Shown: positions 27,204-35,091 of the stretch, in pieces | How positions within the stretch are numbered: position 1 is the first letter of the stretch | How the letters are laid out: every line of letters starts with the position of its first letter | Assembly: GCA_008501735.1 (NCBI GenBank) | Contig: QQUF01000048.1 | Span: forward strand, 1 to 64,000 | Length of the DNA stretch: 64,000 nucleotides | Source of the DNA: Calditrichota bacterium | Lineage (GTDB): Bacteria > CLD3 | Direction of reading: 5' to 3' | Program-made: the position numbers and the translations under genes | Notes under the pieces: model-generated | Told to the model about the DNA's origin: nothing | What the model saw: the letters and a program-made list of their open reading frames with translations, nothing else | Database searches by the model: none

Positions 27204-28607
27204 TTAAATTTTAGCGGTGAGTGAAAACCCGAAACTTATTCCCTTTGTGTCAAGAGCCAACCTTTCGTGAGTTGCATAGGCAAAATCAAAATCGAAGTAA
27301 CGAGTATTAATTCCTGTTCCCCAAGTTGTTGCAACTCCGTCAACTCCTCTTAAAATGATACCAAATCTTAAAGGAATTCGTTGCTTCCAAAGACGGTACT
27401 CAATTCCTGAGCTATATCGAACCGCACTGAAAAATGAAATATCATTTTTGGTAAGTCCTTTTTCCATCTCGAAAGTCCAAGTGACGTTATCCCAAGATTT
27501 CCCGATTCCAAATTTTACTAAAGAAGGGTATTCGCTTGTAAATCCACCTGTTGCAATAGTTGAATCAGCAACTTCAACATCAACTGAGTCAGAATCAATG
27601 TCAAAATAATTTGGCTCTGTGTAAAATTCTGTATATTTGAATTCAGCTTTTTTATTCCATTTTACATTTGAGCCCAATACATTGAGAACTGTCAGTCCGT
27701 AAGAAGTTCTTGGAGCACCTTTTATTTCTGTATATAACCCAATGTCAATAATTGGAACTAGAGTTCTGCCGCCTTCAGAAGTAAGGACAGAGATTCTAGA
27801 AACTTGATTTGGATTGTTAGGGTTTATTGAAGGTACACTTGCAAAAGTTTTGAAATTTCTTTGATGTTTATATTCAGCAAAAGGATAATCTGAGGTGTAG
27901 TAGTTAGTAGTATTATCAAAGACACTAACATCTTTTGCTGTAAAGATTCCTCCTGTTGCTTCTACAACTTTGAAATATCTTAGTCCTTCAAAATGTCTTA
28001 CTCCGATTCCAGCCGTAAAAATTTTCATTCGCTTAGTTTTAGGTAATTTAAAACCATAATTAAAGCCAATTTCAGCACCACCAAAACCTTCTGCTTGCGT
28101 TCCGTCAATTGAAAAATCATCTATATTGACATTACCTGAAAGTGCATATTCAAAAACACCTCTTGGAACTTTCCCTTCTCCGAAACCGACTCCTTGAATA
28201 TGAATTGAGAAATTGTTCTGTGCATAAGCGAGAATAGTAGCTTCTGTTGTGAAATTAAATTTCATACTTTCTGATTCAATACTAGAAAGTAAATCTTGCT
28301 TTTGTGTATCTGTTAAATAGTCACCTTTATCTCTAAAGAAGTATCTATTATAAGTACCAATATCCATAGAGTTGTTTCCAGCGACCATGCTTAGACTTGT
28401 AAATCTAACTTGAATAGGTAAATCAACCCAAGAAGCTGCAAGACGGGCAGGATTATTCTTATAAGAATCAATTCCGAGAGCATGAGTTACACCTGTTTTT
28501 CCCATTCCAAGTGAACGGACACTTCCGTTTCCTGCTGCAAAAGAATTTTCATTAAAAGCTAAAAATAAAACGATTAGTAGTAACCTTCTAAACATTATTC
28601 GTACCAT
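27204..28607 (-). CDS. Outer-membrane beta-barrel protein (PorV/FadL-like), last gene of envelope operon
   Basis: 467 residues (ATG 28607 directly abuts the preceding stop; ATG 28595 is an alternative). Signal peptide (LLLIVLFLAFNENSFAA) followed by VRSLGMGKTGVTHALGIDSYKNNPARLA, the N-terminal hallmark of PorV/FadL-like and DUF5723-like barrels. Alternating hydrophobic strands run to a C-terminal strand ending in a hydrophobic residue pattern (GISFGFSLTAKI). Such barrels transport hydrophobic ligands or act as T9SS attachment cofactors; which applies is not decidable here. Transcribed with two lipoprotein genes upstream. Confidence 0.75.
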   Translation of the reverse strand: MVRIMFRRLLLIVLFLAFNENSFAAGNGSVRSLGMGKTGVTHALGIDSYKNNPARLAASWVDLPIQVRFTSLSMVAGNNSMDIGTYNRYFFRDKGDYLTDTQKQDLLSSIESESMKFNFTTEATILAYAQNNFSIHIQGVGFGEGKVPRGVFEYALSGNVNIDDFSIDGTQAEGFGGAEIGFNYGFKLPKTKRMKIFTAGIGVRHFEGLRYFKVVEATGGIFTAKDVSVFDNTTNYYTSDYPFAEYKHQRNFKTFASVPSINPNNPNQVSRISVLTSEGGRTLVPIIDIGLYTEIKGAPRTSYGLTVLNVLGSNVKWNKKAEFKYTEFYTEPNYFDIDSDSVDVEVADSTIATGGFTSEYPSLVKFGIGKSWDNVTWTFEMEKGLTKNDISFFSAVRYSSGIEYRLWKQRIPLRFGIILRGVDGVATTWGTGINTRYFDFDFAYATHERLALDTKGISFGFSLTAKI

Positions 28608-29711
28608 TTAATTTAAAGGGTTGTATTGAGAGGCGAATCTTTCGAATTTATACATTACTAAGTTCCCATCTCTAATGAAAAACTTGTAGTCAAAATTTAT
28701 TAATCTACCTTTATGTTCAAAATTCAAATTGATTAAACTATCAGAGAGAATTTTATAACTTCCAGGAGAAGTAAATTCTTCAACTATTTCATTAGTAACT
28801 TCTGTCTTTGTGGTAGAGGTTGTATCACTTAGCGTTCTGAAAAACTGTGTGGTAATTACAGAATCTTTCTTATTGATTTTCTCGGAAAGTGAATAAAAAA
28901 GACTTGTTGCATCTCCAAATTGAGTTACTCTCTCTTTAGTTTCAAAATGATAACCTTCAACCAAAGTTAGAGTTTCAACTCCGTTTAAATAAAAAGAATC
29001 CTTAATTGCATAAGTTGAGTCTAAATTTAAAATTCTAGACTTCCAAGTGCTGTTTTCTAGTTCGGAGCTTTCACCATAATAGTTTTCAGTTCCATAGAGT
29101 ATCAAACTTTGAGACTGGATTTCTGCAAAAACAGCCCAAGGATCTAAACCAAATTTAGGAGAGTTTGTTGCTGTATCAATTGGAGTATTAAATATAAAAT
29201 TTCCATATTTTATTTCGAATGAGTTTATTCTTTTATAAACTGAATCCATATAAAATGGGTTTCCTAATATATCAATAAATAAAGTAGGTCCTTGATTAAA
29301 TACTGTTTGTAATGCGTAGTTAAAACCACTTTTGCTACCAAGATTGAATGTTTTTGTAGAATCAATATTACAAAAACCAGAAGTGTCATCAGGCAATCCA
29401 TTTAATCTAAACAAACGTCCTGAAAATGATTCAACCTCATTTGTATTTTGATTGTAGTTCGTTGAGGCAATATCAAAAAGGAAACTCAAAGAAACTGTTA
29501 AGTCGGTTTGTCCACAAGAAATAACCATTGACTCAGGAACATCTTCCTCATTTTTATTAGCAGATAAAAGCCATTTTCCACTCAAGTCAGAGGAAGATAT
29601 AGATTTTCTATCTAATGAGTTTAAGCCAAAATCATTAGGTGAATCTGTATCGTCTGCACTACAAGCAAACATAAAAATTGTTAAACTTAAAATTATAAAA
29701 ATTCTTATCAT
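28608..29711 (-). CDS. Lipoprotein, unknown, in envelope operon
   Basis: Start set at ATG 29711 (MIRIFIILSLTIFMFAC), with AGAGG upstream; a longer frame from 29750 would overlap the preceding gene and spoil the signal. About 367 residues. Lipobox ending at Cys17, then a Ser/Asp-rich linker and the segment DLSGKWLLSANKNEEDVPE, which resembles the strand pattern of lipocalin-like lipoproteins. I cannot name the family. It lies 13 bases after the large lipoprotein gene and directly before the barrel gene. Confidence 0.7.
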   Translation of the reverse strand: MIRIFIILSLTIFMFACSADDTDSPNDFGLNSLDRKSISSSDLSGKWLLSANKNEEDVPESMVISCGQTDLTVSLSFLFDIASTNYNQNTNEVESFSGRLFRLNGLPDDTSGFCNIDSTKTFNLGSKSGFNYALQTVFNQGPTLFIDILGNPFYMDSVYKRINSFEIKYGNFIFNTPIDTATNSPKFGLDPWAVFAEIQSQSLILYGTENYYGESSELENSTWKSRILNLDSTYAIKDSFYLNGVETLTLVEGYHFETKERVTQFGDATSLFYSLSEKINKKDSVITTQFFRTLSDTTSTTKTEVTNEIVEEFTSPGSYKILSDSLINLNFEHKGRLINFDYKFFIRDGNLVMYKFERFASQYNPLN

Positions 29712-29724
29712 TTTTAAAAAACCT

Positions 29725-32139
29725 CTAATGATTATCAATTCTTCGGTCAATCACCAAATCAAACAATAAATTTATATTTGCTCTAAGAACAGCATCTTTG
29801 GGGATAGAATTATATTTACCAGTAAATCTCACAAGTTCAGGCAAGGCTGCAACAAAAATTTTATTTGTTTCATTTGTTTGTGTTGTAAATGGTGGATAGT
29901 AAAAATCTTTGTAGTTTGATGAAGTTGGGATTTCAAAGCCATTTAGAGCAATAGTATCTTTGATGCTACTAGAAGGAAAAATACTTGTTATTGATTTAAC
30001 GGCATTTATTTTCTCTAAACTGTCAAGTAAAGTAATAAATTTTGTGCTATCTCCAAATGAGACTTCATTAGTTACTAAATTTTTAATACTGTTGAAATTT
30101 GAAACTAAGTTTTGCCTTGATGTGTCCATAAAAATATAAAAATTCATTTTTAATGGAAGATCATTTTTTAATTCTATTGCTAATTCAATATTTTGAAGTT
30201 GTCCGTTTATAAAGTCTACAGAACTTTCGCTAACGTCAAATTCTGAAAAAGAGTTTGGGTCATTTACATCAACTTCATTAAAGAATAAACTCTTAGTAAG
30301 AGAAATATTCATAGGTAGTTGTAAATCAATTTTTGCATTTGTTACTAATTTTTCACCATCTAAAATAAAATCGTCACCACTATTCTTATTTCCAATATGC
30401 AGGTCTACAATAAATTCAAGGTTTTCAGGATATTTGTTAATTACACTTGCTAAATCTCTCCAATTCTTGATAAAACTATCTGAAATAGATTTATTCTGGG
30501 AAGGATGAGGTGCAAAATAAATTCTTGATTTATCTGATAATTTTGTTGAGATTGTATCTTTTTCGCCACCAGGCAAGTCTTTAATGCCTCTTGCTATTAA
30601 GTCAGCATAACCACTTAATCTTGTATTAGGTATTTCGATATTTATACCGAGGTTCGATGTTTCAAATGCTATACCTTTATCTTTAATTTCGTCAGGGTAT
30701 GAAACTTGTTGTTTAACAATTGTTGAATCTGTATAGTCACTAATTTTTCCCTCCAAGAAAGATTCATTAGCATAAATTACCTTTACAGGACCATCAACTT
30801 TAACAGTAACTCCATCTGAAGATTTGATAGAAATATATTGGCTATCTTGGAGTGCCAAATTATAATCTATATTTAGACTTAAAGATTGGTCTTTTTGTTT
30901 GAATTCTGGAGGGTTATCAAATCGCATTATGACTTTTTCTAAGACTAGATTTAATCTTTGCCCTATTTCAGATTTTAACACTACTTTTCGAAAAGGGGTG
31001 CTTAAATCTATAGAGCAAATCTCTAGCTTACTAAATATATTTCCAGGTCTTTCATAAAGCTCTTCAAAACTTATCACAAAAGCGGTATCGGCTAATATAT
31101 CTACTAAATTTGAATCCATCTCAATCTTTAATGGAATTATTAAAGTATCAAAAAAAGCACATTCAATTATCATTGCATTTGCATTAGGGTTTATAGGGTC
31201 GAATGGAGCATTTGCCTCATAAATAGCAATACTATCTGATATTGGGTCTACTTTTAAATCTTCGCTATTTGTTATTAGAACACTATCAACTTCTGAAACT
31301 TTATATTCAGTTTCTTGTTGCACTTCAATTGAAACAAAATTATCTAACTCTTGTCCATAAGTTGAATCATTTTGGACAAGGTATGATCCAGTAAGTGCTA
31401 CGGAGTAAATTCTCCAAAGAGTTTGATTTTCAAATCTATGTGGCAAATCAAGAGTATTTCCTGGCTGAACAATCTCGTTTATATTTGATTTCTTAAATGC
31501 AACGAATTGTGTTCCTGAGAAATCAGTAGTCCAAAAGGTTAATTCCTTAATCTCAAGTGGGTTTGTAAAGTTATTTTTCAACTTAATTGTATCATCTTTA
31601 CTAGATTCTACAATTACAATTTTATTAAAATCTTGAAACTCATTTTCCACAGGGATTGATTCAAAATCATAAGTCTCACCAATAATTCCTAAAGTAGAAA
31701 AACGTAAAGTATCCTGTTGTTGTGAAGTAGGGAAGTTAGTATTGATATTGGTTTGAACTGAATCAGGTATAATATTAGATTCTAAAAAAGTGATAGTATC
31801 ATTTGAAGATGATGAGACTGTTACATCAAAGATTCCAACTTTTGACTCTGTTGGATTTGAGTCAGTTTCAATTTCACCAAAAATCTCCAAAGAAGAGCTT
31901 GATTCACGTTCAATAGACATCACTACATTATTTTTATCGGTTATGAAGTAAATTGAATCCGAAGGAGCGGTTTGGTCATTTAATTCGCTTAGCACAGAAA
32001 AAGCTTTAGAAAGAAGGTCAATTTTTATTTTCGTGAGAAATTCAGGAGCTTCGGGAGTTCCTAACTCTGGAACTGTACAAGCTTGAATTCCAAAGAGAAA
32101 TAGTGGAATTGAAAGCAAAAGCCATAATTTTTTAGTCAA
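29725..32139 (-). CDS. Large lipoprotein, unknown, in envelope operon
   Basis: 804 residues from TTG 32139, fixed by GGAGG seven bases upstream. Signal and lipobox LLLSIPLFLFGIQAC, acylated at Cys21. The body is rich in beta strands, Ser, Thr and Asp with no catalytic motif I recognise; repeated phrases such as L.LPHRF, IPNTRLSGYADL and KIDLQLPMNISL suggest several similar beta-sandwich domains. Codon choice looks more AT-ended than in dnaE or the surface proteins. It is encoded 16 bases after the sigma/methyltransferase fusion gene. Confidence 0.7.
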   Translation of the reverse strand: MTKKLWLLLSIPLFLFGIQACTVPELGTPEAPEFLTKIKIDLLSKAFSVLSELNDQTAPSDSIYFITDKNNVVMSIERESSSSLEIFGEIETDSNPTESKVGIFDVTVSSSSNDTITFLESNIIPDSVQTNINTNFPTSQQQDTLRFSTLGIIGETYDFESIPVENEFQDFNKIVIVESSKDDTIKLKNNFTNPLEIKELTFWTTDFSGTQFVAFKKSNINEIVQPGNTLDLPHRFENQTLWRIYSVALTGSYLVQNDSTYGQELDNFVSIEVQQETEYKVSEVDSVLITNSEDLKVDPISDSIAIYEANAPFDPINPNANAMIIECAFFDTLIIPLKIEMDSNLVDILADTAFVISFEELYERPGNIFSKLEICSIDLSTPFRKVVLKSEIGQRLNLVLEKVIMRFDNPPEFKQKDQSLSLNIDYNLALQDSQYISIKSSDGVTVKVDGPVKVIYANESFLEGKISDYTDSTIVKQQVSYPDEIKDKGIAFETSNLGINIEIPNTRLSGYADLIARGIKDLPGGEKDTISTKLSDKSRIYFAPHPSQNKSISDSFIKNWRDLASVINKYPENLEFIVDLHIGNKNSGDDFILDGEKLVTNAKIDLQLPMNISLTKSLFFNEVDVNDPNSFSEFDVSESSVDFINGQLQNIELAIELKNDLPLKMNFYIFMDTSRQNLVSNFNSIKNLVTNEVSFGDSTKFITLLDSLEKINAVKSITSIFPSSSIKDTIALNGFEIPTSSNYKDFYYPPFTTQTNETNKIFVAALPELVRFTGKYNSIPKDAVLRANINLLFDLVIDRRIDNH

Positions 32140-32155
32140 TATTATTTCCTCCGAA

Positions 32156-33331
32156 TTAGCTTTTTTTGCTACAAATTATCCAAAATATTTTCGGATAATT
32201 GTTTACTTCTTCGCTAATGAAAGTTTTAAAATTTGTCATCTTCATTTTTTTCAAATGTTTCACCAAATCGTCAGGTGCAAAACCTAACCAAATGTTACGC
32301 ATTTTATCCCATAAATCGGGTTTCTTATGTTTTACAAAATCTAAAATCACCAATCTACCATTAGGCTCCAAAACTCTTTGAAACTCGTTTAATGTTTCAA
32401 GAGGGTTTTTAGCGTGGTGCAATGCAAGGTTGCAAAAAAGTAGATTAAACTTTCCTGAATCAAAAGGAAGTCTCTCCATTTCACCACAAATGAAAAGCGA
32501 TTTCTGATTACTTCTCTTCTTTGCTTCAAAAAGAAGGTCATTGTTTAAATCAATGCCGAAAGAGATTTCCTGCTTTGTGATTTCGGTCAAGAATTTACCA
32601 ACTCCACATCCAACATCCAACACTTTTTCTTGCCCATTTAAATTTAATTGACCGAGAAGCCCTGAGATTACTTCTTTTTTCAAAAATTCATCTTTAATGT
32701 CATCCCATTTCTCGTAAACGGATGAAAAATATTCTATTATTTTTTTATTTAAGTAATTCCAAAAATCTTCTTGCGGTGCAAACGGGTGTAGCTTTTCAAG
32801 TAAATCTTGGTTTTTACTTTCTTCTGAAACAGTTACCGCCCATCTTGGTGCAATTGAAAATAAAAATTGCTTTTTGAATTCTCTTCTCGCACGGTTCAAA
32901 AGCGATGTTAAAGCAGATTCTGAGATTCCAAAAATTTCAGCAATTTTTTTATAACTGTAATTTTCAAAATCTTTCAATTCCAAGACTTTTCGATAATTTG
33001 GAGGCAAACTTTCAAGAACTTTCTGAATTTGGCTTTTTAGGTCGTCGGCTTCTTCTGTTGACTCAAGAACTAAGTTCTCATTTTCAATGTCAGAGGTTCG
33101 TTTGGTTTTATTCAGATAATTAATTGCGTGATTTCGAGCAATCGTGTAGAGGAAACTCTTAATCTCTGGCTTAGAAGCCTCAGGCTTGACTTTTGCAAGA
33201 GCTTTTAAAAAAACATCTTGGGCTAAGTCTTTAGCAGTTTCTTCATCTTTGACAAATCCAAAAAGGTAGTGTTTGATTTGGTCAAAGTGAGAAAAAAGAA
33301 TTTCTTCAACATTTTTATTCGGTTGATTCAT
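32156..33331 (-). CDS. ECF sigma factor fused to a SAM-dependent methyltransferase
   Basis: 391 residues in one uninterrupted frame. Residues 12-78 are ECF sigma region 2 (DLAQDVFLKALAKV, FLYTIARNHAINYL). Residues about 102-156 are region 4 (LESLPPNYRKVLELKDFENY, YKKIAEIFGISESALTSLLN). After a linker, residues about 195-391 form a class I methyltransferase: motif I VLDVGCGVGKFL at 237-248, acidic SFGIDLN, then GEMERLPFDSGKFNLLFCN, NEFQRVLEPNGRLVILDF and a tail with IWLGFAP. That methyltransferase type is known fused to ArsR regulators; here a sigma factor takes the DNA-binding role. Likely a self-contained signal-responsive regulator, the ligand or methyl acceptor unknown. The start overlaps the TonB-like gene by 17 bases. 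Confidence 0.88.
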   Translation of the reverse strand: MNQPNKNVEEILFSHFDQIKHYLFGFVKDEETAKDLAQDVFLKALAKVKPEASKPEIKSFLYTIARNHAINYLNKTKRTSDIENENLVLESTEEADDLKSQIQKVLESLPPNYRKVLELKDFENYSYKKIAEIFGISESALTSLLNRARREFKKQFLFSIAPRWAVTVSEESKNQDLLEKLHPFAPQEDFWNYLNKKIIEYFSSVYEKWDDIKDEFLKKEVISGLLGQLNLNGQEKVLDVGCGVGKFLTEITKQEISFGIDLNNDLLFEAKKRSNQKSLFICGEMERLPFDSGKFNLLFCNLALHHAKNPLETLNEFQRVLEPNGRLVILDFVKHKKPDLWDKMRNIWLGFAPDDLVKHLKKMKMTNFKTFISEEVNNYPKIFWIICSKKS

Positions 33332-34376
33332 TCGATTGTTTTATCACAGGGTTATTTGATTTAATTCCTGGTCCAAATTTAGTTTCCCATTCTTTTCTTC
33401 TTGCTCTGTGGTAGCTTGTTTCTGGGTAAAACATTTGAATTGTTACCACCAAAGAATCTTCCGGGAAGCCCGAAGGTAACGGAATTTTTACATTTTTCAA
33501 CGCTTGTTCACTTGAGAATTGAAATGATTCGTGTCCAATGACTTCGATTGTTTCAAGAATTTTAACTTTACCGTCTCTTTGAATCGAAAATTTTTCTACA
33601 GTGTGTCCAAAAAAGAAAAAAGGCGAACCATAACCACTCGGCGGTTGCCAACCTTCTTGCACTTTTGCCAAATACTTTTCAAAGTACTCAGCCCATTTCC
33701 ATTCTCTTGTGCTTAGACTAAGAATACCACTTTCGCCAGAAAAACTTTCTTGATTATCGAATCTTTTTTGTTTATAAAGTCCACTTCCGTCCGAAGAATT
33801 AGTTTTGCCTTGCTCATTTCCCTTTGATTCCGTCAAGAAAATCGGGTTAAATTTTGACTCTTTACGTGGATTATAAAAATCATTTTCTTGTCTTTCCTTT
33901 TGTAGTATTCTTCCTTTTTCAAGTAATCGTTTTTCGGCTTCTGACTTTTTACTTTCTTTGGTTTCTTGAGAAGGAGCAACTTGAGGATTTTGCGAACCGT
34001 CAGGTTTACCTTTCCCAGCAAGTTCTGAAATATCAAACGAGTTTTTTTGCTCACCTTTGACAAATGGCAAATCACTTTTTTTCAAGTTCTCTTTTGGTTC
34101 TTGGTCTTTAGCCTTTGAGATTTTCTGAGAAAGTAGGTTGGTCTGTTCGGGAACTTCAGAGTTGAAGTTTTCATTTCGAACAATCTTTTCCCTAGATTCA
34201 TCTTTTTTAGGAGGAGGTTTTAAAACGAAGTCTAATTTTTTAGGTTCACTTTTGATTCTGTCAAGTTCTGAAGAGTTAAAAGCAAATATTTCATTGAATG
34301 GCAAGTAGAAAAAAACAACGTGAAAAAACAACGAAAGTAGAAAAGCGAAGAGAAAGATTTTATCTCTTTTTTTCAA
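33315..34376 (-). CDS. TonB-like energy transducer
   Basis: 353 residues. One N-terminal transmembrane segment (IFLFAFLLSLFFHVVFFYLP), a long Lys/Pro/Glu-rich periplasmic spacer (DFVLKPPPKKDES onward), and a C-terminal domain with the TonB-like pattern FSIQRDGKVKILETIEVIGH, SFQFSSEQALKNVKIPLPSGFP. TonB proteins couple the proton gradient to outer-membrane receptors; ExbB/ExbD are not in the window. Divergence from canonical TonB leaves open a related TolA-like role. Second gene of the six-gene run and overlapping the sigma fusion. Confidence 0.75.
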   Translation of the reverse strand: MKKRDKIFLFAFLLSLFFHVVFFYLPFNEIFAFNSSELDRIKSEPKKLDFVLKPPPKKDESREKIVRNENFNSEVPEQTNLLSQKISKAKDQEPKENLKKSDLPFVKGEQKNSFDISELAGKGKPDGSQNPQVAPSQETKESKKSEAEKRLLEKGRILQKERQENDFYNPRKESKFNPIFLTESKGNEQGKTNSSDGSGLYKQKRFDNQESFSGESGILSLSTREWKWAEYFEKYLAKVQEGWQPPSGYGSPFFFFGHTVEKFSIQRDGKVKILETIEVIGHESFQFSSEQALKNVKIPLPSGFPEDSLVVTIQMFYPETSYHRARRKEWETKFGPGIKSNNPVIKQSNESTE

Positions 34377-34406
34377 AAAAATTGCCTTTGAAAAGTAAAA
34401 TGATTT

Positions 34407-34997
34407 TTAATGTAAAGCGTATTTTACAACAAAAAATCCACCAATCAACAAGACAGTAAAAACAATTGCTAAAAGGTTAAAGTATTTGTCAATGAATTCC
34501 TGAATCTCTTCTCCGAATTTCCAGATTAAACCGCCAACAAGGAAAAATCTTGCACTTCGACCAACAAGTGAGGCTAAGACAAATCCGAAAAAGTTAATTT
34601 CAAAAACACCTGCAGTAATCGTAAAAAGTTTGTAAGGGATTGGTGTAAAACCAGCTGTAAAAACTACCCAAAACCCATTTTCTTCGTAAAGAGTCCTTAC
34701 CATTTCAAATTTGTCAGGAGTAAAGCCTGGGATATATGAGAAAAATAAATCACTAACAACACTCCACAAACCTAATCCGATGTAGTAACCGAACATTCCA
34801 CCGAGAACAGAAGCAACCGAGCAGTAAAGTGCAAAGTGAAGAGACTTTTTTGGTTTTCCGACTGCAAGTGCAACAAGCAAAACATCTGGTGGAATTATAA
34901 AAAAAGCAGATTCAGTAAAAGCTAAAATTGCAAGTGCTAATGGACCGTAAGGAGTTTCAGCCCATTTCAAAACCCAATCGTAAATTTTTCTAACCAT
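34407..34997 (-). CDS. YqaA/DedA-family (VTT domain) membrane protein
   Basis: 196 residues with about five membrane segments. The VTT/SNARE-associated family signature is visible: ESAFFIIPPDVLL, GGMFGYYIGLG, and FTPIPYKLFTITAGV followed by GRSARFFLVGG. Family members are lipid scramblases or transporters such as undecaprenyl-phosphate flippases and membrane-homeostasis factors. First gene of the co-directional run toward 27204, 30 bases before the TonB-like gene. Confidence 0.85.
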   Translation of the reverse strand: MVRKIYDWVLKWAETPYGPLALAILAFTESAFFIIPPDVLLVALAVGKPKKSLHFALYCSVASVLGGMFGYYIGLGLWSVVSDLFFSYIPGFTPDKFEMVRTLYEENGFWVVFTAGFTPIPYKLFTITAGVFEINFFGFVLASLVGRSARFFLVGGLIWKFGEEIQEFIDKYFNLLAIVFTVLLIGGFFVVKYALH

Positions 34998-35091
34998 TAA
35001 TCTTAGTAACCTATTTTTAACAAGAAATATTTTTTGAAAGTCTCTGAAATTAAAATTTTTTTAGAAAAAGACAATCTTAAAATGAAGTAGT

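Noticed and set aside
27204-28607. Naming the barrel PorV (T9SS attachment complex)
   Set aside because: The N-terminal motif is shared by FadL-like and DUF5723 barrels, and no other T9SS machinery gene is nearby, so the specific name is not supported.
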